A DNA stretch of 64,000 nt, taken from NCBI RefSeq assembly GCF_011326755.1, contig NZ_JAAOIE010000002.1:186001-250000 (forward strand). Reading direction: 5' to 3'. Below the pieces are notes generated by a model that was not told the origin of the DNA, made no database searches, and saw only the letters and a list, made by a program, of their open reading frames with translations. Source of the DNA: Cochlodiniinecator piscidefendens (GTDB taxonomy: Bacteria; Pseudomonadota; Alphaproteobacteria; Rhodobacterales; Rhodobacteraceae). The position numbers were made by a program, and so were the translations under genes. The first letter of the stretch is position 1, and every line of letters begins with the position of its first letter. Positions 16,857-26,116 of this stretch are shown one piece after another.

Positions 16857-17846
16857 TTGGCACAGTATACCGTTACAGCTTTCAGGTGGAGTGGCACTGG
16901 CTACAACAGCCAATATAACACGTCTTACACAGCAACTATTGATGATAATGATTCCGCTTTCCAAGGTGGCGGTGATAGTGATGAAACCATTAGTATTAAT
17001 GGCGGAGCCTTCGGCGCGTCTTCGAGCGCACCTTATGCGATCGATGTGTCATTCACCGATACGAACGGCAATTCCCACGTGGAAAATTTCAATTTCTTCA
17101 ATACTGGCGGAAATTGGTATTTTGCGCCTGAGCCGGGATCTGCGTTTACCACCGGCGCGACACTTGGCAGCTATCAGAGCCATACTGTCGGGTGGAATTA
17201 TTCCGATATCACCTGCTTTGTGCGCGGCACTTTAATCGAGACAGATAAGGGGCTGGTACCGGTTGAAAAACTGCATTCAGGAAACAAAGTCCTAACAATG
17301 GATGGCAGCTACAGCTCAATACAAATGGTACTCAACCGATCTTTGAATAGTCAAACTCTAGTCAAAAATCCAAAGCTCAATCCCGTCCGTATTGTTGCGG
17401 GTGCTTTAGGAAACGGCCTACCTAAACGAGATTTATTGGTGTCACGGCAGCACCGTATGCTTGTCGTATCCAAAGTTGCAACACGCATGTTCAACCAGTC
17501 GGAAGTGCTTCTTGCGGCAATTCGACTAACCGATTTACCGGGAATCTTTGTTGAAACGGGCGCTGAAAATGTAGAATATTTTCATCTACTGTTTGATAAT
17601 CACAAAGTTATCTATGCAGAAGGCGCGCCCACCGAGAGCCTGTATACGGGCGCCGAAGCCTTAAAGACTATACCCCAGAAAGCGCGCGAAGAGATCGCGC
17701 TTTTGTTTCCCCAACTATTCGAAAACGATCATAAAGAACCAACAGCCTGTTTTATTCCAAACGGAAAGCAACAGCAGCGGCTTGTCGCTAGACATTTAAA
17801 AAACAACAAGCCCGTTCTAGATGGATCAACCTCGTTTCCAATGTGA
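16857..17846 (+). CDS. Hint-domain protein
   Basis: A 329-residue protein starting at TTG 16857 (MAQYTVTAFRW) with CGGAG 9 bases upstream. Residues 1-115 are a beta-rich domain of unknown function. Residues 118-265 form a Hint (Hedgehog/intein) domain: catalytic Cys120 in ITCFVRGTLIETDKGLVPVE, then LVSRQHRMLVV and VEYFHLLFDNHKVIYAEG. This subtype (Hint_2) is abundant in Roseobacters, often with RTX proteins. It presumably cleaves itself before Cys120, releasing the N-terminal domain, as known for the superfamily. The C-terminal 60 residues are charged. It follows the glycosidase-like RTX gene on the same strand, but 820 bp away. Confidence 0.83.
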   Translation: MAQYTVTAFRWSGTGYNSQYNTSYTATIDDNDSAFQGGGDSDETISINGGAFGASSSAPYAIDVSFTDTNGNSHVENFNFFNTGGNWYFAPEPGSAFTTGATLGSYQSHTVGWNYSDITCFVRGTLIETDKGLVPVEKLHSGNKVLTMDGSYSSIQMVLNRSLNSQTLVKNPKLNPVRIVAGALGNGLPKRDLLVSRQHRMLVVSKVATRMFNQSEVLLAAIRLTDLPGIFVETGAENVEYFHLLFDNHKVIYAEGAPTESLYTGAEALKTIPQKAREEIALLFPQLFENDHKEPTACFIPNGKQQQRLVARHLKNNKPVLDGSTSFPM

Positions 17847-17913
17847 TAAATAGCCAAATTTAGAAGTCAAAAAAGCCCCGTTAACGCAACGTGCTTAAAA
17901 CTGAAGGTTTGTC

Positions 17914-18234
17914 TCAGCCAAAGCTTTCAACGACATCATACATCACGGGCTCAAAGCTCTTGCACAAATCATTAATTCTCCGGTTACGATCCCGCATTTC
18001 AGGCGTCCGCAGCATCGCCTGAAAATCCTCGCGCTGTTGCCATTGAGAATAATTGGCAATCCGGGTCTGCGCGTCATTCACATGCAAGCCAGCACCAATA
18101 AAACCAGGTTGTTTTGAAATAAAGCTCTGGTACGCATCTTCGAGAGCATCCATTAAATCCTGACAGGTACCCGGTGTCGTTTCAAAGGTTGTAATAACCG
18201 TTTGCAGTTGGGCGTTTTTGGCTATGCTTGGCAT
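17914..18234 (-). CDS. ABM-domain protein
   Basis: A 106-residue protein with the ABM dimeric alpha/beta barrel pattern: LQTVITTFETTPGTCQDLM, KQPGFIGAGLHV, then IANYSQWQQREDFQAML. Family members are monooxygenases or haem-degrading or stress proteins. This one gives no clue to substrate. GAAAGGGAG lies just upstream of its ATG. It is divergent from the YdcF-like gene with about 60 bases between them. Confidence 0.8.
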   Translation of the reverse strand: MPSIAKNAQLQTVITTFETTPGTCQDLMDALEDAYQSFISKQPGFIGAGLHVNDAQTRIANYSQWQQREDFQAMLRTPEMRDRNRRINDLCKSFEPVMYDVVESFG

Positions 18235-18294
18235 TTGCGATCTCCCTTTTCTTTCACCCTAGCAAGCCAGGCCGTCAGCGCATAGTGTTTGAAC

Positions 18295-18795
18295 ATGGTT
18301 GATGTAATTATCCTTCTTGGGGCCTGTGTCTGGGCCGATGGTAAACCGAGCCCTTCTTTGGTGCGCCGCACGCTATATGCCGCCAAACTCTGGCACGCAG
18401 CACCCGACAGTATAGTTATCACAACAGGGCGCATCGGGCCTCTTTCCCCGCCAAGCCAAGCGCAAGTAGCGGCTGATATTTTGACCCAACAAGGTGTGCC
18501 AAACACCCATATTTACTTGGATCACGCATCGGCCAATACTTATGAAAACTTAAAATTCGGGCTGGAATTGTTACCAAGAGAAACAATCAATAAGATCACT
18601 ATAACAAGCGACGCGTACCACCTGCCACGCGCCTATGTTACGGCTCGTGCCTTGGGATACCTTGTCACGACTGCTGGCCCTCGATATCACTTAGGCCAAG
18701 CAGGTTTACCCACACATCTAAAAATGGTGCTTCGCGAAATGATCGCCCTGCCCTTTTACGCTGTTCGCCTGCTACTCGTTAAGGGTGCGCGATAG
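18295..18795 (+). CDS. YdcF-family (DUF218) protein
   Basis: A 166-residue protein with the DUF218/YdcF Rossmann-like fold. Seen are VIILLGACVWADGKPSPSL, then SIVITTGRIGP, a DHASANTYENLKFG motif corresponding to the conserved E/S-x-T-x-E-N segment, and ITSDAYHLPRAYVTA. Relatives include ElyC and SanA, linked to envelope integrity. YdcF itself binds S-adenosylmethionine. It has a C-terminal hydrophobic stretch but no long N-terminal membrane region. The start is ATG 18295, with TTG 18289 as an alternative. No clear ribosome site is visible. Confidence 0.8.
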   Translation: MVDVIILLGACVWADGKPSPSLVRRTLYAAKLWHAAPDSIVITTGRIGPLSPPSQAQVAADILTQQGVPNTHIYLDHASANTYENLKFGLELLPRETINKITITSDAYHLPRAYVTARALGYLVTTAGPRYHLGQAGLPTHLKMVLREMIALPFYAVRLLLVKGAR

Positions 18796-18823
18796 CTCTA
18801 AGTCATATGGTTGGATCGGGGTT

Positions 18824-19507
18824 TCATTGGTCGGACGATCCATACAGGTAATCCATATCCGGTTTTTCGGTTGCGTAAAAATGCACCCAAATATATGCGT
18901 GACTGAACGCAGCAACAGCAATTGCTGCAGCAGAATTGAACCCTGATGCTATCGCCCAAAACAGTAAAAATGCATAAAGATACATGCCGTTGTTCGTAAA
19001 TCGGAAAATACCTTTGTTCACCAGTGGTAGATCCCGAAATCGAGCGCTAAAATGATCTCCTCCCGCTGCACGAGCCATGCCAAAATAACGCTTCACACTA
19101 TAAATTGCGTACAGGCCGGGTACGACAAACGCTACCGTGACTAAAATGTGAAAATTAAAGGCAAGCCCCAAACTGCCCTGATCTAGAAATGCCAGCCATG
19201 CAAGCGCCAAAAAACGGCCCGCAAATAGGAAAAAGAATACAAAAAGGTATCCATTAAAGCCAATTGTTTTACTCACAATGGCGGAACGCATCTCAAGCCG
19301 CCAAGCAAGCCACACCCAGATTTGATGTATAATTGGGAGGCTAACTGCACTCCAAAATGCCACAGAATGGGGATGGCCAAGCTGCCACCAGCCCAACGCT
19401 AGAACAATCAAAAGCCCCATCAAGCAAACAAAATGAAGCAGTTGCCCTTGCCACAAGTTAGGGGGCCTGTTCGATTTTATTTCATTTTTCATATATAAAT
19501 CAGCCAC
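18824..19507 (-). CDS. Membrane protein resembling PEMT/ICMT-type methyltransferases
   Basis: A 227-residue protein with about six hydrophobic segments (residues 24-45, 50-70, 85-110, 118-140, 165-185, 190-210). The C-terminal part has RYFGMARAAGGDHFSARFRD, FRFTNNGMYLYAFLLFWAIA and HFYATEKPDMDYLYG. This layout of a loop, a GMYL/GxY segment and a terminal E-x-D is typical of the phospholipid/isoprenylcysteine methyltransferase superfamily. The start may be GTG 19507 or ATG 19492. It lies 85 bp after the reductive-dehalogenase-like gene on the same strand, so they may form one unit. The substrate is unknown. Confidence 0.68.
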   Translation of the reverse strand: MADLYMKNEIKSNRPPNLWQGQLLHFVCLMGLLIVLALGWWQLGHPHSVAFWSAVSLPIIHQIWVWLAWRLEMRSAIVSKTIGFNGYLFVFFFLFAGRFLALAWLAFLDQGSLGLAFNFHILVTVAFVVPGLYAIYSVKRYFGMARAAGGDHFSARFRDLPLVNKGIFRFTNNGMYLYAFLLFWAIASGFNSAAAIAVAAFSHAYIWVHFYATEKPDMDYLYGSSDQ

Positions 19508-19592
19508 CTACACACAATCCACAGATAACTTTCGCTTTATCCGCACACAAAACCTTATCATTTGATCAAGTTTGGATATCTGTGGGCAGGCG

Positions 19593-20804
19593 TCACTCTC
19601 CCCACCAGTCTTTGGGCTTTAGGCGTTGGGCCCGGGTCGATTTTTCATCCCACCACAGCGCCCATTTTCGAAACTTCGACAAAGCTAATTTCAACCACAA
19701 GCGATTGATTGGTTTGGTGAAATCCCGATTAAACGGACATACCCGCATACAAATCGCACAATCAGTCCGCAGCTTGGCCCAATACCCAAAACAGGCTTTG
19801 GCGTCTGAAGTCCATTTCACCACCCCTTTGATCGCGGATGTATTTTCAGGGGCCGCAGCTTCGCGTGGGCCAAATGGCAATGCCTTGGCCGGGCAAGCAT
19901 CCGCACATTTCGTGCATCCCTCACAAAAGTCAGCCACACCAATCTTGCGCCCAATATCATGGCTTAACGGAAGGTTGGTAAATATCTTTGAAAACCTCAG
20001 GCGCGGCCCATATTCTGGGGTAATCACCAGTTGGTTCCGCGCATATTCCCCAAGTCCAGCCTTTACGGCATAGGGAATGACAAGTCCCGTGTCATTCATC
20101 GATGGCACGGCTTCATATCCCAAATTGCGGATGTATGCCGCCAATTGCATAACAACAGCAGCCTCATGAGAATACTCCCGCCCCGTCGCAGCCCCTGCGA
20201 GCGCACTCGGATACGTCGCGACCAATTCTTCGTCCATCTGGTGTCCCATCACGATCACCGATGTCAAACCTTCTGGCAGGGTGTTTTCCGCTTCTGAAAA
20301 GTCACGCGTATCTACACGTGCAGAATAAAGCCAGCGCTCATCAAAATCGGTTATCCCGACTAAATCCGCCCCAAAGAATTTACCAATTCTTTTAATTTCT
20401 GCATTCATTAGCCCTGGATCTTCGATCTCGACCTGATCAGCAGCAACAGGCGTATCGTTCTGAATTGGCGCTTGAAACCCTTCTCTGCGCCCGTCAGAAG
20501 CATTTCGGTTGCTCACAACATCTGAGATCAACCAGCTGGCATTGCGCAAGGCGAAATCCTTCTGTCGAAACCCGTCCCCGCGCCGTGGTGCAGATTCCAT
20601 TCGGTAACTCGAAAAAAACGCAGAAGTATGTTTGCTTTTAACCTCAGGATCCCAAAAAGCGCGCGTAAACAAATCATTTCGTTGGGAAAACGGCTCAAAT
20701 GCCTCAGTTGTTTCGATACCAGCTTCCGCATCGGTGGCTTGGTATTTTTCGCGCCAATGTTGTCTCGTTTCGTCTGCAATTCCAGAATTTGACGGCCAAG
20801 CCAT
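19593..20804 (-). CDS. Soluble reductive-dehalogenase-like double 4Fe-4S protein
   Basis: A 403-residue protein of the cobalamin-dependent RdhA/QueG type. Residues about 130-290 hold the AGLGEYARNQLVITPEYGPR segment characteristic of reductive dehalogenases. Two cluster motifs follow: C294, C297, C300, C304 in FCEGCTKCADACP and C338, C349, C352, C356 in CFGYWAKLRTDCAICMRVCP. There is no Tat signal and no RdhB-type membrane anchor nearby. It also lacks the C-terminal flavin/ferredoxin reductase fusion known from aerobic soluble enzymes. So it is probably cytoplasmic with a separate electron donor. The start is ATG 20804 without a strong ribosome site. Dehalogenation itself is inference. Confidence 0.75.
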   Translation of the reverse strand: MAWPSNSGIADETRQHWREKYQATDAEAGIETTEAFEPFSQRNDLFTRAFWDPEVKSKHTSAFFSSYRMESAPRRGDGFRQKDFALRNASWLISDVVSNRNASDGRREGFQAPIQNDTPVAADQVEIEDPGLMNAEIKRIGKFFGADLVGITDFDERWLYSARVDTRDFSEAENTLPEGLTSVIVMGHQMDEELVATYPSALAGAATGREYSHEAAVVMQLAAYIRNLGYEAVPSMNDTGLVIPYAVKAGLGEYARNQLVITPEYGPRLRFSKIFTNLPLSHDIGRKIGVADFCEGCTKCADACPAKALPFGPREAAAPENTSAIKGVVKWTSDAKACFGYWAKLRTDCAICMRVCPFNRDFTKPINRLWLKLALSKFRKWALWWDEKSTRAQRLKPKDWWGE

Positions 20805-20889
20805 TCTATGTACCCACTGCTAAATATTATTTCAAACATAAAACAACACCAGTATCGCTGGCACAAGCAATGAATCAAATATGTACAAA

Positions 20890-20912
20890 AAGGGGCGCAA
20901 TACGCGCCCCTT
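20890..20912 (-). terminator. Rho-independent terminator of the beta-helix gene
   Basis: GGGGCGC and GCGCCCC form a stem around 5 bases, followed on the minus strand by TTTTTG. It lies 11 bases after the stop of the beta-helix gene. Confidence 0.85.
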
Positions 20913-20922
20913 CCATTCTCAA

Positions 20923-23211
20923 TCAAATAGGGTTATCGCATCGCGCGACGAGATGGATCGTCCCTTTGCACGAATTTTCCCAAACAACATCCACTTGATT
21001 TTTCGCAGAGCCACGTTGAACAACCGTGTAAGGCATATCCGTTACCTGAATGTTGGATCCACGGTTGATCCGACCTTCCGCAACGAGTCCCTCAACACGA
21101 CGCGCCCAGCCCGCAAACGGCATGTATTCAGAGAAATCCACTGACCAGGTTTTGTTGTCAGAGTTTTCAGTATGACGCACAGAAATTGGGCTGACTGTGT
21201 GTTCTGACACAGCAATATACACATTGTCCGTGAATTTCAGATTCCGTGTGCGTGCGTGGTTAATGCCGGCAAAACTATCGTCCAGATACTCAACACGATC
21301 AATGTTGCCGTTCAACGCCTTAAAGGTATTTCCCGACACATTGAAACCGCTGATGTAGTGATTTGGGCCATATGGCTTCACAACGATCCAGCTGAACCAG
21401 CTCGCCACATCGTTTGCGGTGAAAATGTTACTGGTAATGGTCAAGCCACCAAAAGAAAATCCAGATGTAAAGGCGGGATTTTCATTGTGCTCATTGGTCC
21501 ATTCGATAAAGCTGTTATCGACATAGTTACCGTAAACCGTTGATTTAACGTTAGTTTGCGTAAACACAATACCAGCTTGGGCCAGACCGTTAGGCTCGTT
21601 ATCGCCTTGGAACCAGTGATTACCTGTGATCAGGTGACCCGCACCATTAAACACACCGAAGTGGCCAAATTTCACCGACCGATTATCACGTACTTTGCTG
21701 TCATTTGCATTGACGTTAAAGCCGATACTGCGGCGATCTTGTGCGCGCATTGGCTGTTCACTTGACAGGAACTGACAACGGTCAATCAACATCCCCTGAC
21801 AGCCCGTGCCAATGGATGTGATCCCTTTATCTTTAGGTCCATTGATGTAACAATCTCGCACGTGGAAGATCAATCCGCTCCGCGCCAGCATAATCGCACT
21901 TGCGTGACCATTACACTTCATCTCAACGTCATCCAGAACAAACCGGCCAAGGTTAGAGAAGCCGCTGAAATCCAAAACATATTTGTGTCGAGTAAATGTA
22001 TATGTCTGCGTACCAGAAGCATCATACAACGGATTACTCAGCGTCAATTGCTGCGCGCCGACATTCACCTCTTTGACGTAAATTTCACGGCCAACACCAC
22101 TACCAGTCACGCGTGAACCAACTTGAACATTCGCAATATTGCTTACGCCGGTCAGAGTTGTAGCTGACGAAGTACTATAGGTGGCCTGAGATGTGACAAC
22201 ATCGTCATCCCAATTTGCGTGATCTTGAACGTCGAACTGACCATTCCGGATTGCACGACGCGTCGTATAGGACGTACGCCCCGTTACGGCGGCCATATCG
22301 ATCGGAGCCGTAATAGAAATACGACGACCACTCATGTCCAGCGTTTCATGGTCACTGTAGTTAAACAGCGCCTGAACGGCCTTTCTGAACGCCAGCAGCT
22401 CCTCACCAAAGGCGTCAATATACGCCGCAAGGTCAAAGTTTTTTGTCAGGGACAAAATATCCCCGTCAGCCATCGTTACCGTTCCAACAAAGCGAACTTT
22501 GTTTTCAAAGGTAACACTGTCACCCAAATGGTAGGTCCCTGCTGGCACCAGAATTTCACGTCCATTGGCAGCAGCATCGGCCGCTTCAAACGCCGCGTGA
22601 TCATCGGTAGAACCATTGCCAACCGCACCGTAATCTTTGACGTCCACCCAATCCATCAACTCGCGATGGAAAACTGATGTTATATCTTCGATCTGGATGT
22701 CATCAATGCGGACAACACCACCATTAGACCCCGTTAGATCGAGGCCAAAGTGACCATAAATCGCACCATTGCCCCAGACCATATCCACGCCACCGCGCGC
22801 ACCAGATCCGATAATGGCACTCACTTCAACAACAGAACCATAGGTCGCGATCGTTGTTGTTGGACCAACTTCAAGCAAACCGCCAACATGCGCCCCACCA
22901 GAGCGACCAGCCCAACCTGCGATCCGCACATTAGGAAGGTTACCACTGATCGCTTTTACACGTGCAGTGACGCGCATATAGCAGCCTGGCAAAATCGGTG
23001 TTTCGCCCATATAGCGCAATTTTTGGGTGCTTTGAGTTTTGGTCAACTCAAGACAACCGCCAAAATCTGCATCTGCTGGAACATAAGCCGCATTAGACGC
23101 ACCGTCATATGTATCTGAGCCCGGCGTGCCATCCTGCGATGACCAAACATCTAGCCCGTTGACAAATTGTGGCGGTGTCAAAACCAGCCCCTCGGTAATC
23201 GCTTTGTTCAT
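20923..23211 (-). CDS. Right-handed beta-helix protein, gene-transfer-agent head-spike (GhsB)-like
   Basis: A 762-residue protein from ATG 23211 (MNKAITEGLVLTPPQFVNGL), with GGGG just upstream. The frame reaches 23250, but the added residues are not needed. Residues 1-200 are beta-rich (LDVWSSQDGTPGSDTY, LRYMGETPILPGCY). Residues about 204-250 have VDVKDYGAVGNGSTDDHAAF, the signature opening of pectate-lyase-3/GH28-related beta-helices. The rest is beta-helix rungs. From memory of the family it resembles the head-spike protein GhsB of the Rhodobacter capsulatus gene transfer agent, which binds the capsule. No capsid genes or GhsA-like neighbour are present, so a polysaccharide-binding spike or lyase are both possible. 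Confidence 0.7.
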   Translation of the reverse strand: MNKAITEGLVLTPPQFVNGLDVWSSQDGTPGSDTYDGASNAAYVPADADFGGCLELTKTQSTQKLRYMGETPILPGCYMRVTARVKAISGNLPNVRIAGWAGRSGGAHVGGLLEVGPTTTIATYGSVVEVSAIIGSGARGGVDMVWGNGAIYGHFGLDLTGSNGGVVRIDDIQIEDITSVFHRELMDWVDVKDYGAVGNGSTDDHAAFEAADAAANGREILVPAGTYHLGDSVTFENKVRFVGTVTMADGDILSLTKNFDLAAYIDAFGEELLAFRKAVQALFNYSDHETLDMSGRRISITAPIDMAAVTGRTSYTTRRAIRNGQFDVQDHANWDDDVVTSQATYSTSSATTLTGVSNIANVQVGSRVTGSGVGREIYVKEVNVGAQQLTLSNPLYDASGTQTYTFTRHKYVLDFSGFSNLGRFVLDDVEMKCNGHASAIMLARSGLIFHVRDCYINGPKDKGITSIGTGCQGMLIDRCQFLSSEQPMRAQDRRSIGFNVNANDSKVRDNRSVKFGHFGVFNGAGHLITGNHWFQGDNEPNGLAQAGIVFTQTNVKSTVYGNYVDNSFIEWTNEHNENPAFTSGFSFGGLTITSNIFTANDVASWFSWIVVKPYGPNHYISGFNVSGNTFKALNGNIDRVEYLDDSFAGINHARTRNLKFTDNVYIAVSEHTVSPISVRHTENSDNKTWSVDFSEYMPFAGWARRVEGLVAEGRINRGSNIQVTDMPYTVVQRGSAKNQVDVVWENSCKGTIHLVARCDNPI

Positions 23212-23382
23212 CCGAACCCCTTTCAAACTTACAAAAGGCGCGCGCGTCATCCCTGCACCACCTTCATGGTGAACAGAGTTCTCGAAATGTCATTTCAACA
23301 AAAACAAGCCACGCCGCCTGGTGACAAAAGAAGTATCACCAAGGAGTTAAGGCAGGCTGATACCACCGTACGGTGCAGCCGG

Positions 23383-23793
23383 TTAAACGCTCAAGCCAGC
23401 GGCCTCCAACAGATATACACCGTTGATTTTCCAGTCATTATTGATCTCAATCATTTCATAGGCAAGAAAATGAACCTGACCCGCCTGATCTTCAATACGG
23501 ACAACCTGAATAACCGCAGCGCCCTCGTGGCGACTGTCTAACACCTCAACAGCGCTTGGCCGATACACCATCGGATAGCCATTTTGCACCATTTGACCAA
23601 ACTGCCGTGGGTTTTCAAAAATGCGACGCACTCCACTGGAGGCAAAGCCATATGCACTCGAAAAGTCATCTCGCTGGAATGCATCAATCTGACTTAAAAT
23701 AACCGCCTCGCGGGCTGATCTCGCATTTTCCTGCGCCCAAAGTAAAACTGGCGCTCCAATAAGGAACGCCAGTACAAAAAACATCCGTTTCAT
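23383..23793 (-). CDS. DUF4864 family exported protein
   Basis: A 136-residue protein with a signal peptide (MKRMFFVLAFLIGAPVLLWA) followed by a mature domain of the NTF2-like/DUF4864 type. It has ILSQIDAFQRDDFSSAYGFA, NPRQFGQMVQNGYPMVYRP and MIEINNDWKINGVYL. The function is unknown in the family. Export to the periplasm is predicted. TAGGAGAAAG precedes the ATG. It lies 43 bp after lysK on the same strand and may be read from that transcript. Confidence 0.82.
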   Translation of the reverse strand: MKRMFFVLAFLIGAPVLLWAQENARSAREAVILSQIDAFQRDDFSSAYGFASSGVRRIFENPRQFGQMVQNGYPMVYRPSAVEVLDSRHEGAAVIQVVRIEDQAGQVHFLAYEMIEINNDWKINGVYLLEAAGLSV

Positions 23794-23836
23794 GTCGCTT
23801 TCTCCTACAGCTGATACCAGTGTAGGCGAAAATATG

Positions 23837-25414
23837 TTACTTAAGCAATTTTCCAGCCAATCCGTCTTCGATCAGCTGAATGCTTTCCTCAACACCATAT
23901 AGCGCGATAAAGCCGCCAAACCGTGGTCCCTGCGACGCCCCAAGCAAAACTTCGTACAACGCTTTGAACCAATCACGCATCGGATCAAACCGTTCGCGAC
24001 CACAAGCAAACACCTCAGACTGAAGCGCGTCACCGTCAGCTTCGCCCTCCCACGCTTTGAGGCGCGCCAGCAAATCTTCCAACGCTTCGCGCTCAAGTTC
24101 TGTTGGGGCGCGGAACACTTTGGCAGGTTTCACAAAGTCATTGTAATACCGCACGGCAAACCCAGCAGCCGCATCCAAATCAGGATGTGTTTCCGCAGAA
24201 GCCTCTGGCGCATAGCGCTTGATAAAGCCCCAAAGCTGATCTTTTTCCTCAGCACCGGCAACAGAAGCTAAATTCAGCATCATCGTAAACGGAATCACCA
24301 TATTTGATTCCGGCACATCGCCACCGTGAATATGCCACACAGGGTTGTTCAACTGCGCCTTGAAGTCTTGGGTCGCATAAGCGCGCAATTGTTGGTGATA
24401 TTCGTCCACCGCTTTGGGGATCACATCAAAATGCATCCGCTTTGCGGTTTTGGGTTTTTGGTACATGAAGTACGACAACGATTCAGAACTCGCATAGGTC
24501 AACCACTGATCAATCGACACACCATTGCCGCTGGTTTTTGAAATCTTCTGACCATTTTCATCCAAGAACAATTCATAGCTGAAATGCCCCGGTGCCTGAT
24601 GTCCCAAGATACGACAGATTTTGTCATAGATTGGCGTGTTGGTGCTGTGGTCTTTACCATACATTTCAAAATCGACACCCAATGCGGCCCAACGTGCGCC
24701 AAAATCAGGTTTCCATTGCAGCTTAACATTGCCGCCCGTTACCGGGATCGTCCATTCTTTGCCGTCTTCATCGTCAAAGGTAATCGTGCCATCTTCTTTG
24801 TTCACGGACTTCATCGGAACATAAAGAACCCGACCGTTTTCAGGGTGCATTGGTAAGAAAATAGAATAAGTTGCGCGGCGTTCTTCACGTAGTGATTTCA
24901 ACATCACTTCCATGATATCATCATATTTTTCAACGGCCCGCAGCAACACTTCGTCAAACTTCCCGGATCCATAAAATTCGGTCGCTGAAAAGAATTCGTA
25001 GTCAAACCCAAAGGTATCTAGGAACCGGCGCAACATGGCGTTGTTATGATCGCCAAAGCTGTCATGCGTGCCAAACGGATCAGGTACAGACGTCAGCGGG
25101 CGCTGCATGTGATTTTCCATCACTTCAGGATTTGGCACGTTACTCGGAACTTTGCGCATACCGTCTAGATCGTCGGAAAAACAGATCAAACGTGTGGGCA
25201 AATCCGAGATTACTTCGAACGCGGTACGGATCATTGTTGTGCGCGCAACTTCGCCAAAGGTGCCGATATGGGGCAAACCTGATGGGCCATAGCCGGTTTC
25301 AAAAATCACCGCGCCACTCTTGGGGGGGGCCTTTTCAAACCGTTTCAACAGGCGGCGCGCTTCTTCAAATGGCCAAGCTTTTGAGCTCATCGCTGCGTCG
25401 CGTAGTTCTGACAT
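23837..25414 (-). CDS. lysK: Lysyl-tRNA synthetase, class I
   Basis: Charges tRNA-Lys with lysine. The 525-residue protein has the class I signatures [10 protein letters not shown] (HIGH) and [13 protein letters not shown] (KMSKS). It is the archaeal-type enzyme that replaces class II LysS in many alphaproteobacteria. I take ATG 25414 ([19 protein letters not shown]) as the start. The frame is open to 25729, but those 105 upstream residues overlap the divergent terB gene and are not family-like. DUF4864 follows 43 bp downstream. Transcription starts in the 184-base divergent region shared with terB. Confidence 0.94.
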   Translation of the reverse strand: MSELRDAAMSSKAWPFEEARRLLKRFEKAPPKSGAVIFETGYGPSGLPHIGTFGEVARTTMIRTAFEVISDLPTRLICFSDDLDGMRKVPSNVPNPEVMENHMQRPLTSVPDPFGTHDSFGDHNNAMLRRFLDTFGFDYEFFSATEFYGSGKFDEVLLRAVEKYDDIMEVMLKSLREERRATYSIFLPMHPENGRVLYVPMKSVNKEDGTITFDDEDGKEWTIPVTGGNVKLQWKPDFGARWAALGVDFEMYGKDHSTNTPIYDKICRILGHQAPGHFSYELFLDENGQKISKTSGNGVSIDQWLTYASSESLSYFMYQKPKTAKRMHFDVIPKAVDEYHQQLRAYATQDFKAQLNNPVWHIHGGDVPESNMVIPFTMMLNLASVAGAEEKDQLWGFIKRYAPEASAETHPDLDAAAGFAVRYYNDFVKPAKVFRAPTELEREALEDLLARLKAWEGEADGDALQSEVFACGRERFDPMRDWFKALYEVLLGASQGPRFGGFIALYGVEESIQLIEDGLAGKLLK

Positions 25415-25598
25415 ATCGGTTTCTTTCATTGAAAACTGGGGCCCCATGCCCCGACAAGCCTGCTTCCTATTGCTCAAGGCGCGCAAGGTCAACAATTGCG
25501 TTAAAATCCTTTTGGTTTTGCAATGCAGACACATCACCCCCCCTTGCCCCGCAACCGACAGCCCCCTATCTTGAACAAAACACAAATCGGAGACCCCC

Positions 25599-26030
25599 GT
25601 GAGCAACGCAGACAGCCCTCTACCTTCGTTTACCGCCCAAGACGCGCTTGTCGCGATCATGATTGCGGAGTCAGCCTCTGACGAAAACATTGAAACAGCA
25701 GAACTGTTAACGATCGAACGCATCGTCAATCACCTGCCTATTTTTGCAGAATATGACATGGATCGAACCCGTCGTGTCAGCCAGACGGTCCTGGATTTGT
25801 TTGGCGTCGAAGATGGTCTGGATGCGCTTTTTGGGCTGGTCAAGGAAGGTTTGCCAGAAAAGCTATATGAAACAGCATACGCTTTGGCCTGTGACGTTGC
25901 TGCTGCCGATGGTCGCCTGCAAGAAAGCGAACTGCGCATGCTCGCAGAAATTCGATATGAGCTGCGTATTGACCGCCTACACGGCGCTGCAATTGAACGC
26001 GGTGCACGGGCACGTCACACGACACTTTGA
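25599..26030 (+). CDS. TerB-family protein
   Basis: A 143-residue all-alpha protein of the TerB/DjlA-N type. It has [20 protein letters not shown], then [20 protein letters not shown], the acidic D-x-x-A-D-G metal-binding-like motif repeated at both ends of the domain. TerB domains occur in tellurite resistance and stress modules, but lone copies like this are common and uncharacterised. The start is GTG 25599, with CGGAG six bases upstream. It is divergent from lysK. No other ter genes are nearby, so a tellurite role should not be assumed. Confidence 0.83.
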   Translation: MSNADSPLPSFTAQDALVAIMIAESASDENIETAELLTIERIVNHLPIFAEYDMDRTRRVSQTVLDLFGVEDGLDALFGLVKEGLPEKLYETAYALACDVAAADGRLQESELRMLAEIRYELRIDRLHGAAIERGARARHTTL

Positions 26031-26116
26031 TCCTATCAAATGGTGCGCCTCGCGGCGCGCCGTTTATCTCGCTGATTTTCCTTGAAAACCTGCTCGTGCT
26101 GCTCTCCAGAAGCAAA

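Noticed and set aside
20923-23211. Prophage region
   Set aside because: Only the single spike-like gene is phage-like; its neighbours are chromosomal housekeeping or metabolic genes.
25415-25729. 105-residue N-terminal extension of lysK
   Set aside because: The extension overlaps the start of terB on the other strand and is unlike class I LysRS; ATG 25414 fits the family.
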